Source: Nocardia vaccinii NBRC 15922
Lineage (GTDB): Bacteria > Actinomycetota > Actinomycetes > Mycobacteriales > Mycobacteriaceae
DNA length: 64,000 nucleotides
Direction of reading: 5' to 3'
Assembly (NCBI RefSeq): GCF_001613305.1
Contig: NZ_BDCC01000011.1
Span: forward strand, 56,938-120,937
Below the pieces are notes generated by a model. It was not told the DNA's origin, made no database searches, and saw only the letters and a list, made by a program, of their open reading frames with translations. How positions within the stretch are numbered: position 1 is the stretch's first letter; every line of letters begins with the position of its first letter. Of this stretch, positions 8,654-16,316 are shown in pieces. The position numbers and the translations under genes were made by a program.

Positions 8654-9871
8654 CTAGGATGAATGCGCAGAGGTCAGCGCCGGACCGGGGGCGGACTGCG
8701 CGTCCACCAGGGTCTGGCGCTGCATGCGGGCTTGTTTGGGCATATTCCAACCGAGCACCGCCGTCGGGATTCCGTCGCGCTCGTACCGCACGAGGAAGCG
8801 CCCCTGTGCGGGATCGCCCTCCACGACAGTGGCCCGAGCGTCGGGTGTGACGGTGCCGTGCACCTGGATCTTGACCTCGAACTGGTCGGTCCAGAAGTAC
8901 GGAATCGGCCGGTAGACATCCTCGGCGCCGAGGATATTGGCCGCGACCACCGCGGCCTGTTCGGCCGCGTGGGTGCGATTCTCGAGTCGGACAGCGGAAT
9001 TCGCGCCCCGATCGGGCCAGCGGGCGACATCGCCGACCGCGTACACGCCCTCGGCCGCACGGCATCGCGCATCGCAGACCACGCCACGATCGAGCCTCAG
9101 GCCGCTGCCGGCGAGCCAGTCGGTCGCGGGCACCGCGCCGATGGCCACGACCACCAGATCGGCGGGCAGTGTTCGCGAATCCGCCAGGCGCACACCGGAA
9201 ACCCGGCGATCACGACCGAGAATGCTTTCCACCCCGACCCCGAGTCGCAACCCGACCCCGTGCCGGGTGTGCAGTGCGGCCAGCTCCGCGGCGACCAGAT
9301 CGCCGAGTTGTGCGGCCATCGGCGCGTGCAGCGGTCCGGTCATGGTGACCTCGAGGCCGCATTGTCTTGCCGTGGCCGAGATTTCGGCGCCGAGCACACC
9401 TTCGCCGACGACGACCACGCGTGGGGCCGCGGCGAATTCGTTCCGCAGGGCCAGGGCGTCGTCGAGGGTGCGCAGGACGTGCACCCCGCTCACCCCGTCG
9501 GGCACGGGCAGTGTCCGGGGAGTCGCGCCGGTGGCGATCACGATGGTGTCCGCGACGATCGGACCGGCCGTGGTCCGCACCGTGCGACTGGGCAGATCCA
9601 ACGACAGGGCGCGCTGCCCCAGCAGCAGATCAACGTCCAGACCGGCCAGCATGCGCGGGGCGCGCAGCAGTGTGCGCTCCGGACGCCAAGCGCCGGAAAG
9701 GATCTGCTTGGACAGCGGCGGACGATCGTAGGGCAGGTGCGGCTCGTCGCCGACGACCGTGATGCGATCACGGAAACCTCGGCGGCGCAACGCCTCCACC
9801 GTGTTCAGCCCCGAAACCGAGGCCCCGACGACGAGCACTCCGGTGCGCCGGGTCCGGGTGGATGTGGTCAT
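8654..9871 (-). CDS. NAD(P)H:ferredoxin reductase (AlkT/ThcD-like flavoprotein)
   Basis: A 405-residue FAD/NAD(P)H disulfide-fold oxidoreductase without redox cysteines. It has the N-terminal FAD site VLVVGASVSGLNTVEALRR, the motif PYDRPPLSKQIL typical of ferredoxin reductases of P450 and Rieske systems, a second dinucleotide site VVVGEGVLGAEISA, and the FAD-ribityl motif GVYAVGDVARW. The ATG at 9871 overlaps the stop of the TetR gene (ATGA), and the ferredoxin gene follows after 13 bases. It should reduce that ferredoxin for the P450. The open frame continues upstream of the ATG but that part is a shadow of the TetR gene. Confidence 0.9.
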   Translation of the reverse strand: MTTSTRTRRTGVLVVGASVSGLNTVEALRRRGFRDRITVVGDEPHLPYDRPPLSKQILSGAWRPERTLLRAPRMLAGLDVDLLLGQRALSLDLPSRTVRTTAGPIVADTIVIATGATPRTLPVPDGVSGVHVLRTLDDALALRNEFAAAPRVVVVGEGVLGAEISATARQCGLEVTMTGPLHAPMAAQLGDLVAAELAALHTRHGVGLRLGVGVESILGRDRRVSGVRLADSRTLPADLVVVAIGAVPATDWLAGSGLRLDRGVVCDARCRAAEGVYAVGDVARWPDRGANSAVRLENRTHAAEQAAVVAANILGAEDVYRPIPYFWTDQFEVKIQVHGTVTPDARATVVEGDPAQGRFLVRYERDGIPTAVLGWNMPKQARMQRQTLVDAQSAPGPALTSAHSS

Positions 9872-10605
9872 ATCGCTTCCTCTCGGGTGACCGGAGCCAG
9901 ATACAACCCGGTGATCGCATCGATCAACCCCACCGCGGTCTCCGCCCAGCTCGTGCGATACACGAGGGTGTCGTCCGCGAGCGCGCGCTCGCGCTCGGCG
10001 CAGCTGTGCACGATCAGCAAGCGCGCCATGGCGTTTCGCTCCCGGTGCAGTTGCGGCGACAGCTCCGGCAGACACCGCTGCAGACCTTCCACGATGCGCA
10101 CCACCGACGGCGAGGCCAGCGACTCGTCCGAGATCAGGTCGCGGAAGACCGGATCGGGCATGAGCTGGGCGCTGAATCGCGCGTACCACGTCGGATTGCC
10201 CAGTACCGCGAGATGTCCGGTGACGGGACGGACCAGACAGCCCACCCAGTCCCGCAGGCCGGCCGAATCGTCCAGGCCCTGAACCATCTCCCGGCACAGC
10301 TGTTCGGTGTGCGCGTGATGTTTGCGCACGATCGCGCGCACCAGGTCGGCTTTACCGCCGAAGTGGTAGCCGACCGCGGTGTTGTTGCCCTGCCCCGCGG
10401 CCTCGCTCACCTGACGGTTCGACACCGCCGCGATCCCGCGCTCGGCGAACAGGCGTTCCGCGGCGGTGAGGATGGCTTCCCGCGTGGTGTCCACGCGCCC
10501 GGATCGAACGGATCCCATCATGTGCCCCTTCGGATCTGCCGTCTGGACCGCGAGCCGACCTGGACCGATCGAGCGCGGCGGAATCACATTCTCGATTCCG
10601 ATCAC
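9868..10605 (-). CDS. TetR-family regulator of the P450/ferredoxin operon
   Basis: A TetR regulator of 245 residues from the GTG at 10605, which has GGAGG 7 bases upstream; a shorter form starts at the ATGATG at 10521 (217 residues). The helix-turn-helix region reads REAILTAAERLFAERGIAAV, then NRQVSEAAGQGNNTAVGYHF, with the usual GKADLVRAI after it. The C-terminal ligand domain is unassigned. It is the first gene of its operon and overlaps the reductase start by 4 bases. A perfect palindrome at 10637-10660 lies just upstream of the ribosome site, so autorepression and control of the reductase, ferredoxin and P450 by a pathway compound are likely. Confidence 0.88.
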   Translation of the reverse strand: MIGIENVIPPRSIGPGRLAVQTADPKGHMMGSVRSGRVDTTREAILTAAERLFAERGIAAVSNRQVSEAAGQGNNTAVGYHFGGKADLVRAIVRKHHAHTEQLCREMVQGLDDSAGLRDWVGCLVRPVTGHLAVLGNPTWYARFSAQLMPDPVFRDLISDESLASPSVVRIVEGLQRCLPELSPQLHRERNAMARLLIVHSCAERERALADDTLVYRTSWAETAVGLIDAITGLYLAPVTREEAI

Positions 10606-10636
10606 GGGATTACCTCCAGTCAACGCTTCGAAGGGA

Positions 10637-10660
10637 ATTAAGTCAACTGATTGACTTAAT
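10637..10660. promoter_or_regulatory. Perfect palindromic operator of the TetR operon
   Basis: 10-bp perfect arms ATTAAGTCAA and TTGACTTAAT around CTGA, AT-rich in a GC-rich background. It contains TTGACT, which resembles a -35 element on either strand. It sits between the SDR stop (10679) and the GTG of the TetR gene (10605), where bound repressor would block transcription. Probably the binding site of the adjacent TetR protein. Confidence 0.75.
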
Positions 10661-10678
10661 AAATGATCTCGGCGCAGC

Positions 10679-11545
10679 TCAGTTCTTCGACGCGACCGGC
10701 TGTCCGGTCGAATTCTGTTCGGCGGACTTGCTCTCCTCGGGCTTCTTGCGCGGCTTGAGCACCTTGCCCGCGGTCGTGCCGCCATCGATCGGCAGCACGG
10801 TGCCGGTGACGTACAGCGACCGGTCCCCGGCCAGATACACCACCGCATCCGCGACATGTTCGGGCTCACCCTCACGTGGCAGCGGCCGATCGTTGTTCAT
10901 CGACGCGCGCACCGCCTTGGCGAACCGCTCCACCTTGTCCGGCGGCATGCCGGCGGCCGAGGTGGTCAGCAGCGGGGTCGGGATATTGCCGGGCGCGAGA
11001 CAGTTGACCCGAATGTCGTACTGCGCCAACTCGATCGCGGCCGATTTGGTGAAGTGGATGACCGCGGCCTTGGACGCGCGATAGGTCTGCACTCCCCCAC
11101 CCGCCAGCACACCGCCGACCGAGGAGACATTGATGATCGACCCACCGCCGTGCTCGGCCATATGCCGCGCGGCGAACTTGGTGCCCGCCATGACGCCCAG
11201 CAGATTCACCCCGAGCACCCGGTGGAAGTCACCGAGGTCGTCCAGCAGCAGGCTCGGATGCATCTTTCCCGGAATGCCCGCGTTATTGCACATCACGTGC
11301 AGTCCGCCGAAGGTCGCTACCGCATGGTCGACCAGCCGTTCGACCTGTGCCGGATCGGAGACGTCGGTCTGCAGGAAGACCGCGGCGTCGCCGTGTTCGG
11401 CGATCGCCTCCGCGCCGCGCTCGGGGTCCAGGTCGCCCATGACCACCTTCGCGCCCTCGGCCACCAGTTTCGCCACCGTCGCGCGGCCGATTCCGGAGGC
11501 TCCGCCGGTGACGACGGCGACCTTTCCGGCCAGTTCGTCGATCAT
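10679..11545 (-). CDS. Short-chain dehydrogenase/reductase
   Basis: A 288-residue classical SDR with the nucleotide site VVTGGASGIGRAT, the NNAG element (CNNAGIPG), and the catalytic Ser-Tyr-Lys set (NVSSVGG, then TYRASKAAV). Asp at the end of the second strand (MGDLDPER) suggests NAD preference. A charged, lysine-rich tail of about 30 residues (KVLKPRKKPEESKS) extends beyond the usual end. The ATG at 11545 is preferred over the longer form at 11575 because AAAGGA lies just before it. It lies between the alpha/beta hydrolase gene and the TetR operon. It probably oxidises a hydroxyl group of a cyclic intermediate; specificity unknown. Confidence 0.88.
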   Translation of the reverse strand: MIDELAGKVAVVTGGASGIGRATVAKLVAEGAKVVMGDLDPERGAEAIAEHGDAAVFLQTDVSDPAQVERLVDHAVATFGGLHVMCNNAGIPGKMHPSLLLDDLGDFHRVLGVNLLGVMAGTKFAARHMAEHGGGSIINVSSVGGVLAGGGVQTYRASKAAVIHFTKSAAIELAQYDIRVNCLAPGNIPTPLLTTSAAGMPPDKVERFAKAVRASMNNDRPLPREGEPEHVADAVVYLAGDRSLYVTGTVLPIDGGTTAGKVLKPRKKPEESKSAEQNSTGQPVASKN

Positions 11546-11606
11546 CCCTGTGTCCTTTCGATTCGGTTCGGCCACAGCCGAACTCGCGGTCTGCGTATCA
11601 GGCCCG

Positions 11607-12488
11607 TCACGGCGCGGGCCGGTCGGACTCGGTGGTCGTGCGGGACTGCTCGCCCAGGAACGTCAGCAGCAGTTCGTTGACCACCTCGGGTTGCTCGATC
11701 TGCGGGCAGTGCCCGGCCTCCGGGACGACCGCGTGACGTCCGTCCGCGAGCTGCGCGGCGATCTCGGCGGCCCAGCCGCGCGGCAGGAGCTTGTCGCAGC
11801 CGCCCTCGACCACCAGGACGGGAATCGAGATGCGCTCGTACGCACGGCGACTCGACGGCGCGGGCGGCGCGTCGGCGCCGGGACGACGAAACCGGGCCGC
11901 CGCCAACGCCTCCCACGCACCGGGTGCGACACTGGCCTCGTAGCGCCTGCGCACGTACTCCTCGTCCACGGGATACTTCTCCGAATGGAACAGCGCGGTG
12001 ACGATGCGCCGCATCGCTTCCGGCGTGGCGTCGTAGTCGTAGAGCGCGCGCATATGCTCGTTGCTCTGGATCTCCCCTCCGCCGCAGATCGCGACCATAC
12101 TGCGCATCGGCAGGCGCGGCGCGGCCGAGGTCGCGTCGGCGAACATGTTCACCGCGCCCATCGAATTACCAACGAAATGCGCCGATTCCACGCCCAGCAG
12201 CGCGAGAAACCGTGCGATGTGCCGGATTCGCAGACCCCGGCCGTCGGTGAAGTCGACGACCTTGGCCGACTCGCCGAACCCCAGCATGTCCGGGGCCAGC
12301 ACGCGAAAACGTTGCGCGAGCGCAGCTATGGTGTGCTCCCAGCCCACCTCCGCACCCGCGCCGAATTCACCACCGTGCAGCAGCACCACCGGCTCGCCGG
12401 TTCCGGCCTCCAGATAACTGGTCACCGAACCGTCCACGACCAAGGTCCTGCGCTGGGCCTGATGCGCGACAGGGTATCGCTGATTCAT
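11607..12488 (-). CDS. Alpha/beta hydrolase, meta-cleavage-product hydrolase type
   Basis: A 293-residue alpha/beta hydrolase. Oxyanion loop VVLLHGGEFGAG, nucleophile elbow GNSMG (Ser109), acid Asp232 in VVEGGCDKLLP and His260 in EAGHCPQ give a complete triad. The N-S-M-G elbow and overall length fit the MhpC/BphD group that cleaves vinylogous 1,5-diketones after extradiol ring opening. A second such hydrolase lies at 22076-22939, next to the mhpA/mhpB-like genes, so this one may act on another intermediate or an ester. The ATG at 12488 follows a G-rich ribosome site. It starts 149 bases after the RibBA-like gene ends, so it may belong to the same long operon. Confidence 0.82.
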   Translation of the reverse strand: MNQRYPVAHQAQRRTLVVDGSVTSYLEAGTGEPVVLLHGGEFGAGAEVGWEHTIAALAQRFRVLAPDMLGFGESAKVVDFTDGRGLRIRHIARFLALLGVESAHFVGNSMGAVNMFADATSAAPRLPMRSMVAICGGGEIQSNEHMRALYDYDATPEAMRRIVTALFHSEKYPVDEEYVRRRYEASVAPGAWEALAAARFRRPGADAPPAPSSRRAYERISIPVLVVEGGCDKLLPRGWAAEIAAQLADGRHAVVPEAGHCPQIEQPEVVNELLLTFLGEQSRTTTESDRPAP

Positions 12489-12636
12489 CGAAGACCCCCC
12501 GCACGGATCGACCGGACAGCGGTCACACGACGTCCCGGCAGACGAACGGCGCAACCGGTGCGGCGCAGATGTTCTCGTCGCCGATCGGGTATCGCCCCGG
12601 CCCTGCGAAGTCGGATCTGCGTGCGAAGCTCTCCCA

Positions 12637-13824
12637 TTACGAGACCCTCCCCATCGAATCGGAAATCCCGGCCGGGCCGGGCCGTGGCGGCATCGCGCCC
12701 AGAACCTCGTCCCGCGGATCGCCGGTCAGCTCGATCCGGTCGAGAATGCGGACCTGTTCGGGAATGAAGCGATCCTCGTCGGCGGCGGTGAGCAGACGGA
12801 TCTCGTGCATACCGAGTTCGTCCAGAATCTCGAAGGCCGACATCAGATCGGCCGGATCCACCGAATGCCTTGCGGCGCAGGAGCGCTTGCTGGAAAGAGG
12901 TCCGGGCAGACCGCGTAATACCGCGTCGCGAGAACGTACGTAGACCAGCACACCGTGCCCCGCCCGCGCGATCACCTCCAGCGCCCGCTCGAACCTCGTC
13001 CCGCAGTCGCAGAACAGCGAGCCCAAGGTATCGCCGAACAGGCATTCCACATGCACCCGCACCAGCGGCACGCGATCGGCCCTGGGCTGGCCGTGGACGA
13101 AGGCGATATGGTCGCGGCCGAGTCCGTCGATGAATCCGACCGCGCGAAATTCTCCCACCGGCAACGGAATTCGCGCCACGCCGCGACGTTCCACCCGGCA
13201 CAGCTCACGCCGCCGGTAGGCGATCAGATCCTCGATCGAGACCACCGGCAGCCCGTGGACGGCGCCGAGTTCGAGCAGTTCGGACAGCCGGGCCGCTTCC
13301 CCGTCGGCCCCGCAGACCTCACACAGCACACCCGCGGCCGACATGCCCGCCTGCTCGGCCAGATCCATCGCGGCCTCGGGCGGTACGGGTGCGTCCAGCA
13401 CCCCCCGCCCGGCACAGCCGAGCGGGAACACATGTCCGAGCCGACTGAACTCACGGGCCGTACTCGACGGATCAGCAAGGGCGCGAATGGTTTTCGCCCG
13501 TTGCGAGGCATACACCCCCGCCGCGGCGGAGCCCACCGGACCGACCGGCACTCGGAACCGGTCCCGGACCCGATCGGCCGCGGAGGGATCGGCGGGCGGT
13601 ATCTCCAGCCGATCCAGCTCCGCCGAACGCATGGCCACCTGGACCGGCCCGCGGCCGATGCCGGTGAGCAGATTGACCGACTGGGCCGTGGCCCGCTCGG
13701 CCGCCAGCACCAGATCGCCGCGATAGCCGCCGTCGATCTGACTGACCAGCAACACCATTCGGCCGCGGCGCAACGCGGTGATCGCCGCGCGCACCGCGGC
13801 CGGATCGGGTGTCGGGGCACTCAC
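12637..13824 (-). CDS. Degenerate RibBA-like protein (DHBP synthase/GTP cyclohydrolase II fold)
   Basis: A 395-residue protein with the two-domain RibBA layout. The first half aligns with 3,4-dihydroxybutanone-phosphate synthase (ITALRRGRMVLLVSQ, GDLVLAAERAT, GHVFPL), but the acidic catalytic loop is SQIDGGYRGD instead of the usual DxEDREN-GD. The second half has the GTP cyclohydrolase II zinc site (Cys261, Cys272, Cys274 in ECLFGDTLGSLFCDCG), but the normal EGRGIG segment is replaced by VRSRDAVLRG around residue 297. Both activities may therefore be altered or lost. The GTG at 13824 overlaps the stop of the FMN reductase gene (GTGA). Its place in a flavin-rich operon suggests flavin supply or a new reaction on a GTP-like or sugar-phosphate substrate. 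Confidence 0.78.
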   Translation of the reverse strand: MSAPTPDPAAVRAAITALRRGRMVLLVSQIDGGYRGDLVLAAERATAQSVNLLTGIGRGPVQVAMRSAELDRLEIPPADPSAADRVRDRFRVPVGPVGSAAAGVYASQRAKTIRALADPSSTAREFSRLGHVFPLGCAGRGVLDAPVPPEAAMDLAEQAGMSAAGVLCEVCGADGEAARLSELLELGAVHGLPVVSIEDLIAYRRRELCRVERRGVARIPLPVGEFRAVGFIDGLGRDHIAFVHGQPRADRVPLVRVHVECLFGDTLGSLFCDCGTRFERALEVIARAGHGVLVYVRSRDAVLRGLPGPLSSKRSCAARHSVDPADLMSAFEILDELGMHEIRLLTAADEDRFIPEQVRILDRIELTGDPRDEVLGAMPPRPGPAGISDSMGRVS

Positions 13825-14435
13825 GCCCGCGCACCGCCCGCCGGGGCGCAGGTGAGCACCTGGGTCGCGAGCAGTTCGAGCTGCGCGGCGACGGTGTCGT
13901 CGCACAGATTCCCCTCGGCGTCCCAGATCGGGTCGGCCGAATTGATCGGCACACCCAGCGGAGTCGGCCACGCGCGCAGAGCGTGCCCGATCGCCCGCAG
14001 CTGCCCCAGCGTGCCGACCGCGGCCTGCCAGCCGTAGGCACAGGTGATGCAGCCCAACGGTTTGTTGTCCAGATAGACCGTCGGATCACCGCGCAGATCC
14101 TCGATGTAGTCCAGCGCGTTCTTCACCAGTCCGGAGATGCCGCCGTGGTAACCGGGCGAGCCGATCACCACCGCGTCCGCGCGCCGCAACGCCTCGATCA
14201 GCGCGACCGCCTGCGGCGTGCGAGCCGGATCGTGCGGGTTGTACATGGGCAGGTTGATATCCGCACCGCAGAACAACGCGGTGCGCCCGCCCTGGCGCTC
14301 GACGGCCGCGAGGCAATGCCGCAGTGCCCTCTCGGTCGACGAGCCCGCGCGCAGCGTGCCGCCGAGACCGACGACGAACCTGCGTCCGTCGTGGTCCGCG
14401 ACCGCGGGGATCGCACTGGTCGTACTTGCGGTCAT
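13821..14435 (-). CDS. NADPH-dependent FMN reductase (flavodoxin-like)
   Basis: A 204-residue flavodoxin-fold reductase. The FMN phosphate loop is GGTLRAGSSTERAL and the second flavin loop is SPGYHGGISGLVKNALDYIE, both typical of the NADPH-dependent FMN reductase family. It would supply reduced FMN to a two-component monooxygenase; the LLM-class protein at 16317-17615 in the same operon is the best candidate partner. It overlaps the RibBA-like gene by 4 bases and follows the cyclase gene by 22 bases, so the three are co-translated. The RibBA neighbour strengthens the idea of local flavin supply. Confidence 0.87.
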   Translation of the reverse strand: MTASTTSAIPAVADHDGRRFVVGLGGTLRAGSSTERALRHCLAAVERQGGRTALFCGADINLPMYNPHDPARTPQAVALIEALRRADAVVIGSPGYHGGISGLVKNALDYIEDLRGDPTVYLDNKPLGCITCAYGWQAAVGTLGQLRAIGHALRAWPTPLGVPINSADPIWDAEGNLCDDTVAAQLELLATQVLTCAPAGGARA

Positions 14436-14457
14436 TTTCGAATCCTCCTGGTTTCCC

Positions 14458-15453
14458 TTACTTGATCGCGATGGGGTTGATCGGGGAGCCGACCGCGCCG
14501 ACCACCCGCAAAGGCGGTGCGACGAGCTGGAATTCGTAGACGCCGTCGGCGGCGCAATCCGCGGCCAGGGCCGTCAGATCCCAGTACTCGCCGAGCATCA
14601 GGCCGATATCGCGCAGACACAGCATGTGCATCGGCAGGAAGGTGCCCTCGACTCCGGACACCACATCCTCGACCATCAGGTTGTCCGCGGCCACGGCCGC
14701 GACCTCACGGTCGTGCAGCCACTTGGCGCACATCCAGTCCAGGCCCGAATACGGTTCCGCGCCGTCACCGGTCTCCTGGAACCGGGACCACCAGCCGGTG
14801 CGCACGAGCACGATGTCGCCACGGCCGATCTCGACGCCCTGCGCCTTGGCCACCTCGTCCAATTCGTCCGGGGTGATGGGGTTTCCGGGCTCGAGGAAGA
14901 CGTCCGCGCCGCGATGCCGGACCAGATCCAGCAGCACGCCGCGCGTGGTGATGCCCTTGCCGTCGACCTTGTCGATACCGCAGTGGAAGGCGCCGGCGCT
15001 GGTCACCGAATCGGCCGGGAAACCGTTGTACAGCTTGTCGTCGTAGTACACGTGCGACAGGGCGTCCCACTGGGTGGCCGCCTGCAACGGCATGACGATC
15101 ATGTCGTCGTTGAACCGGAAGGGATTGTCCTCTCCGGCAAAGAAACCGCCGAATTCCTGGCCGAATCCGTTACGCGCCCACTGTGGTCCGTATTCGGCCA
15201 TCGTGCGCGCGTCGCCGCCGTCGACGGTCATCACGTGCACCGGGTTCTGCCGGAACTTGAACGCCCCCTGCGGTCCGGACGAGTCGAAGTCGACCCCGAG
15301 CGGGAACACCCGCCCGTGCCGCACCAGCTTCGCCGCCTCGGCGATCTTGTCCGGGGTGATGAAGTTGAGCGTGCCGAGTTCGTCGGCCGCGCCCCAGCGG
15401 CCCCAGTTGCGCACTTGTTCGGCGACGCGCCGGAATTCGGTCAGGGTGGCCAC
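14458..15453 (-). CDS. Cyclase (kynurenine formamidase-like) family hydrolase
   Basis: A 331-residue protein of the cyclase family (Pfam 04199 type), metal-dependent hydrolases of amides, lactones or cyclic 1,3-diketones. Family landmarks are NWGRWGAADELGTLNFITPD at the start, the acidic QWDALSHVYYD element and DIVLVRTGW near the middle. The canonical HxGTHxDxPxH metal motif is changed to LQAATQWDALSH, as seen in a divergent subgroup, so the metal site is probably different. The GTG at 15453 follows AAGGAGAGG and overlaps the SDR stop (TAGTG). It may open a ring formed by the monooxygenase or dehydrogenases of the operon. Confidence 0.83.
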   Translation of the reverse strand: MATLTEFRRVAEQVRNWGRWGAADELGTLNFITPDKIAEAAKLVRHGRVFPLGVDFDSSGPQGAFKFRQNPVHVMTVDGGDARTMAEYGPQWARNGFGQEFGGFFAGEDNPFRFNDDMIVMPLQAATQWDALSHVYYDDKLYNGFPADSVTSAGAFHCGIDKVDGKGITTRGVLLDLVRHRGADVFLEPGNPITPDELDEVAKAQGVEIGRGDIVLVRTGWWSRFQETGDGAEPYSGLDWMCAKWLHDREVAAVAADNLMVEDVVSGVEGTFLPMHMLCLRDIGLMLGEYWDLTALAADCAADGVYEFQLVAPPLRVVGAVGSPINPIAIK

Positions 15454-16289
15454 TATGCCTCTCCTTTTTCGGTGCATGTTTCTGTGGTGGATGTGCCCGC
15501 TATCCGCGCGGCCACATTGCCGCCGTCCACCCACAGCACCTGGCCGTGCACATAGCTGGCGGCCTGGCTGTTGAGGAACACCAGGACGGCCGCCTGCTCG
15601 GCCGGCTCGCAGACGCGGCCGAGCGGTTTGGGGATGGTGTCGAGATACTGCGGCCCGTACGCCGAGCGCAGCTGGTCCAGGATGGGGGTCTCGGTGACCC
15701 CCGGCCCGGTGCAGTTGATCCGGATGCCCCGCGCCCCGAGGGGTACGGCGTTGCGCATCGTGTAGTAGATGATCGCTTCCTTGGACAACCGGTATCCGCC
15801 GTCGGCTATCGCGTCGGGATTGCTTGTACACCAAGCGATTCCGTCGTCGATGCCGGTGGTCGCGAGCAGTCCGTCGGACTGCTCGCGGTGGTCGAGGTAC
15901 CCGGACGCGGCGAGCGAGGACACGCTCACGATCGTCGAGTCCGGGCCCATTCCCGCCGCCAGCGCCTCGGTGAAGTGACGCAGACCCAGGAAATTGATGG
16001 TGACGACCTTGATCGGATCGCCGATACCCGAGGAGACGCCGGCGACGTTGAACAGCGCGTCGACCGGACCCCCGATCGCGGCGACGGCACGGTCGATCGA
16101 TCCGGCATCGGCCATGTCCACCCGGTGGAACTCGTCGAGTTCGCCGGACGGCTCGGCCAGGTCCAGGCCGATCACCGTGCCACCGAGGTCGCGGACCTGC
16201 GCGGCCACGCACGCGCCGATGCCCGAGGAACACCCGGTCACCGCGACCCGGCGGCCGTCATACCGCCACAGCTGATCTGTTCGTCCCAT
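15453..16289 (-). CDS. SDR, 3-alpha-hydroxysteroid dehydrogenase-like
   Basis: A 278-residue SDR with an NAD(P) site of type VTGCSSGIGACVAA, Asp at the end of the second strand (IGLDLAEP), NVAGVSSG, catalytic Ser in SVSSLAASGYLD and YRLSKEA. The extended stretch between Ser and Tyr (about 45 residues, with a WCTSNPDA segment) is typical of the Comamonas-type 3-alpha-hydroxysteroid/carbonyl reductase group. It lies between the LLM monooxygenase (27 bases upstream) and the cyclase (1-base overlap). A hydroxyl/keto conversion on an alicyclic ring is the likely step; a steroid substrate is only an inference from family likeness. Confidence 0.86.
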   Translation of the reverse strand: MGRTDQLWRYDGRRVAVTGCSSGIGACVAAQVRDLGGTVIGLDLAEPSGELDEFHRVDMADAGSIDRAVAAIGGPVDALFNVAGVSSGIGDPIKVVTINFLGLRHFTEALAAGMGPDSTIVSVSSLAASGYLDHREQSDGLLATTGIDDGIAWCTSNPDAIADGGYRLSKEAIIYYTMRNAVPLGARGIRINCTGPGVTETPILDQLRSAYGPQYLDTIPKPLGRVCEPAEQAAVLVFLNSQAASYVHGQVLWVDGGNVAARIAGTSTTETCTEKGEA

Positions 16290-16316
16290 CTCGGATACCT
16301 CGCCTTCGCCGTGTGG

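Noticed and set aside
9871..10297. Longer open frame of the ferredoxin reductase
   Set aside because: The extra N-terminal part lies in the TetR coding region in another frame and has no protein-like character; the FAD fold begins right after the ATG at 9871.
10579..10593. CGGAAT CAC ATTCTC, 10 of 12 positions of the shared operator
   Set aside because: It lies inside the likely coding start of the TetR gene (GTG at 10605 with GGAGG), and it can also be read as a different inverted repeat (CGGAATC and GATTCCG). Kept out of the operator list.
12571..12579. GTTCTCGTC half-site upstream of the alpha/beta hydrolase at 11607-12488
   Set aside because: The left half shows only 1 of 6 matching bases, so it is not called as an operator.
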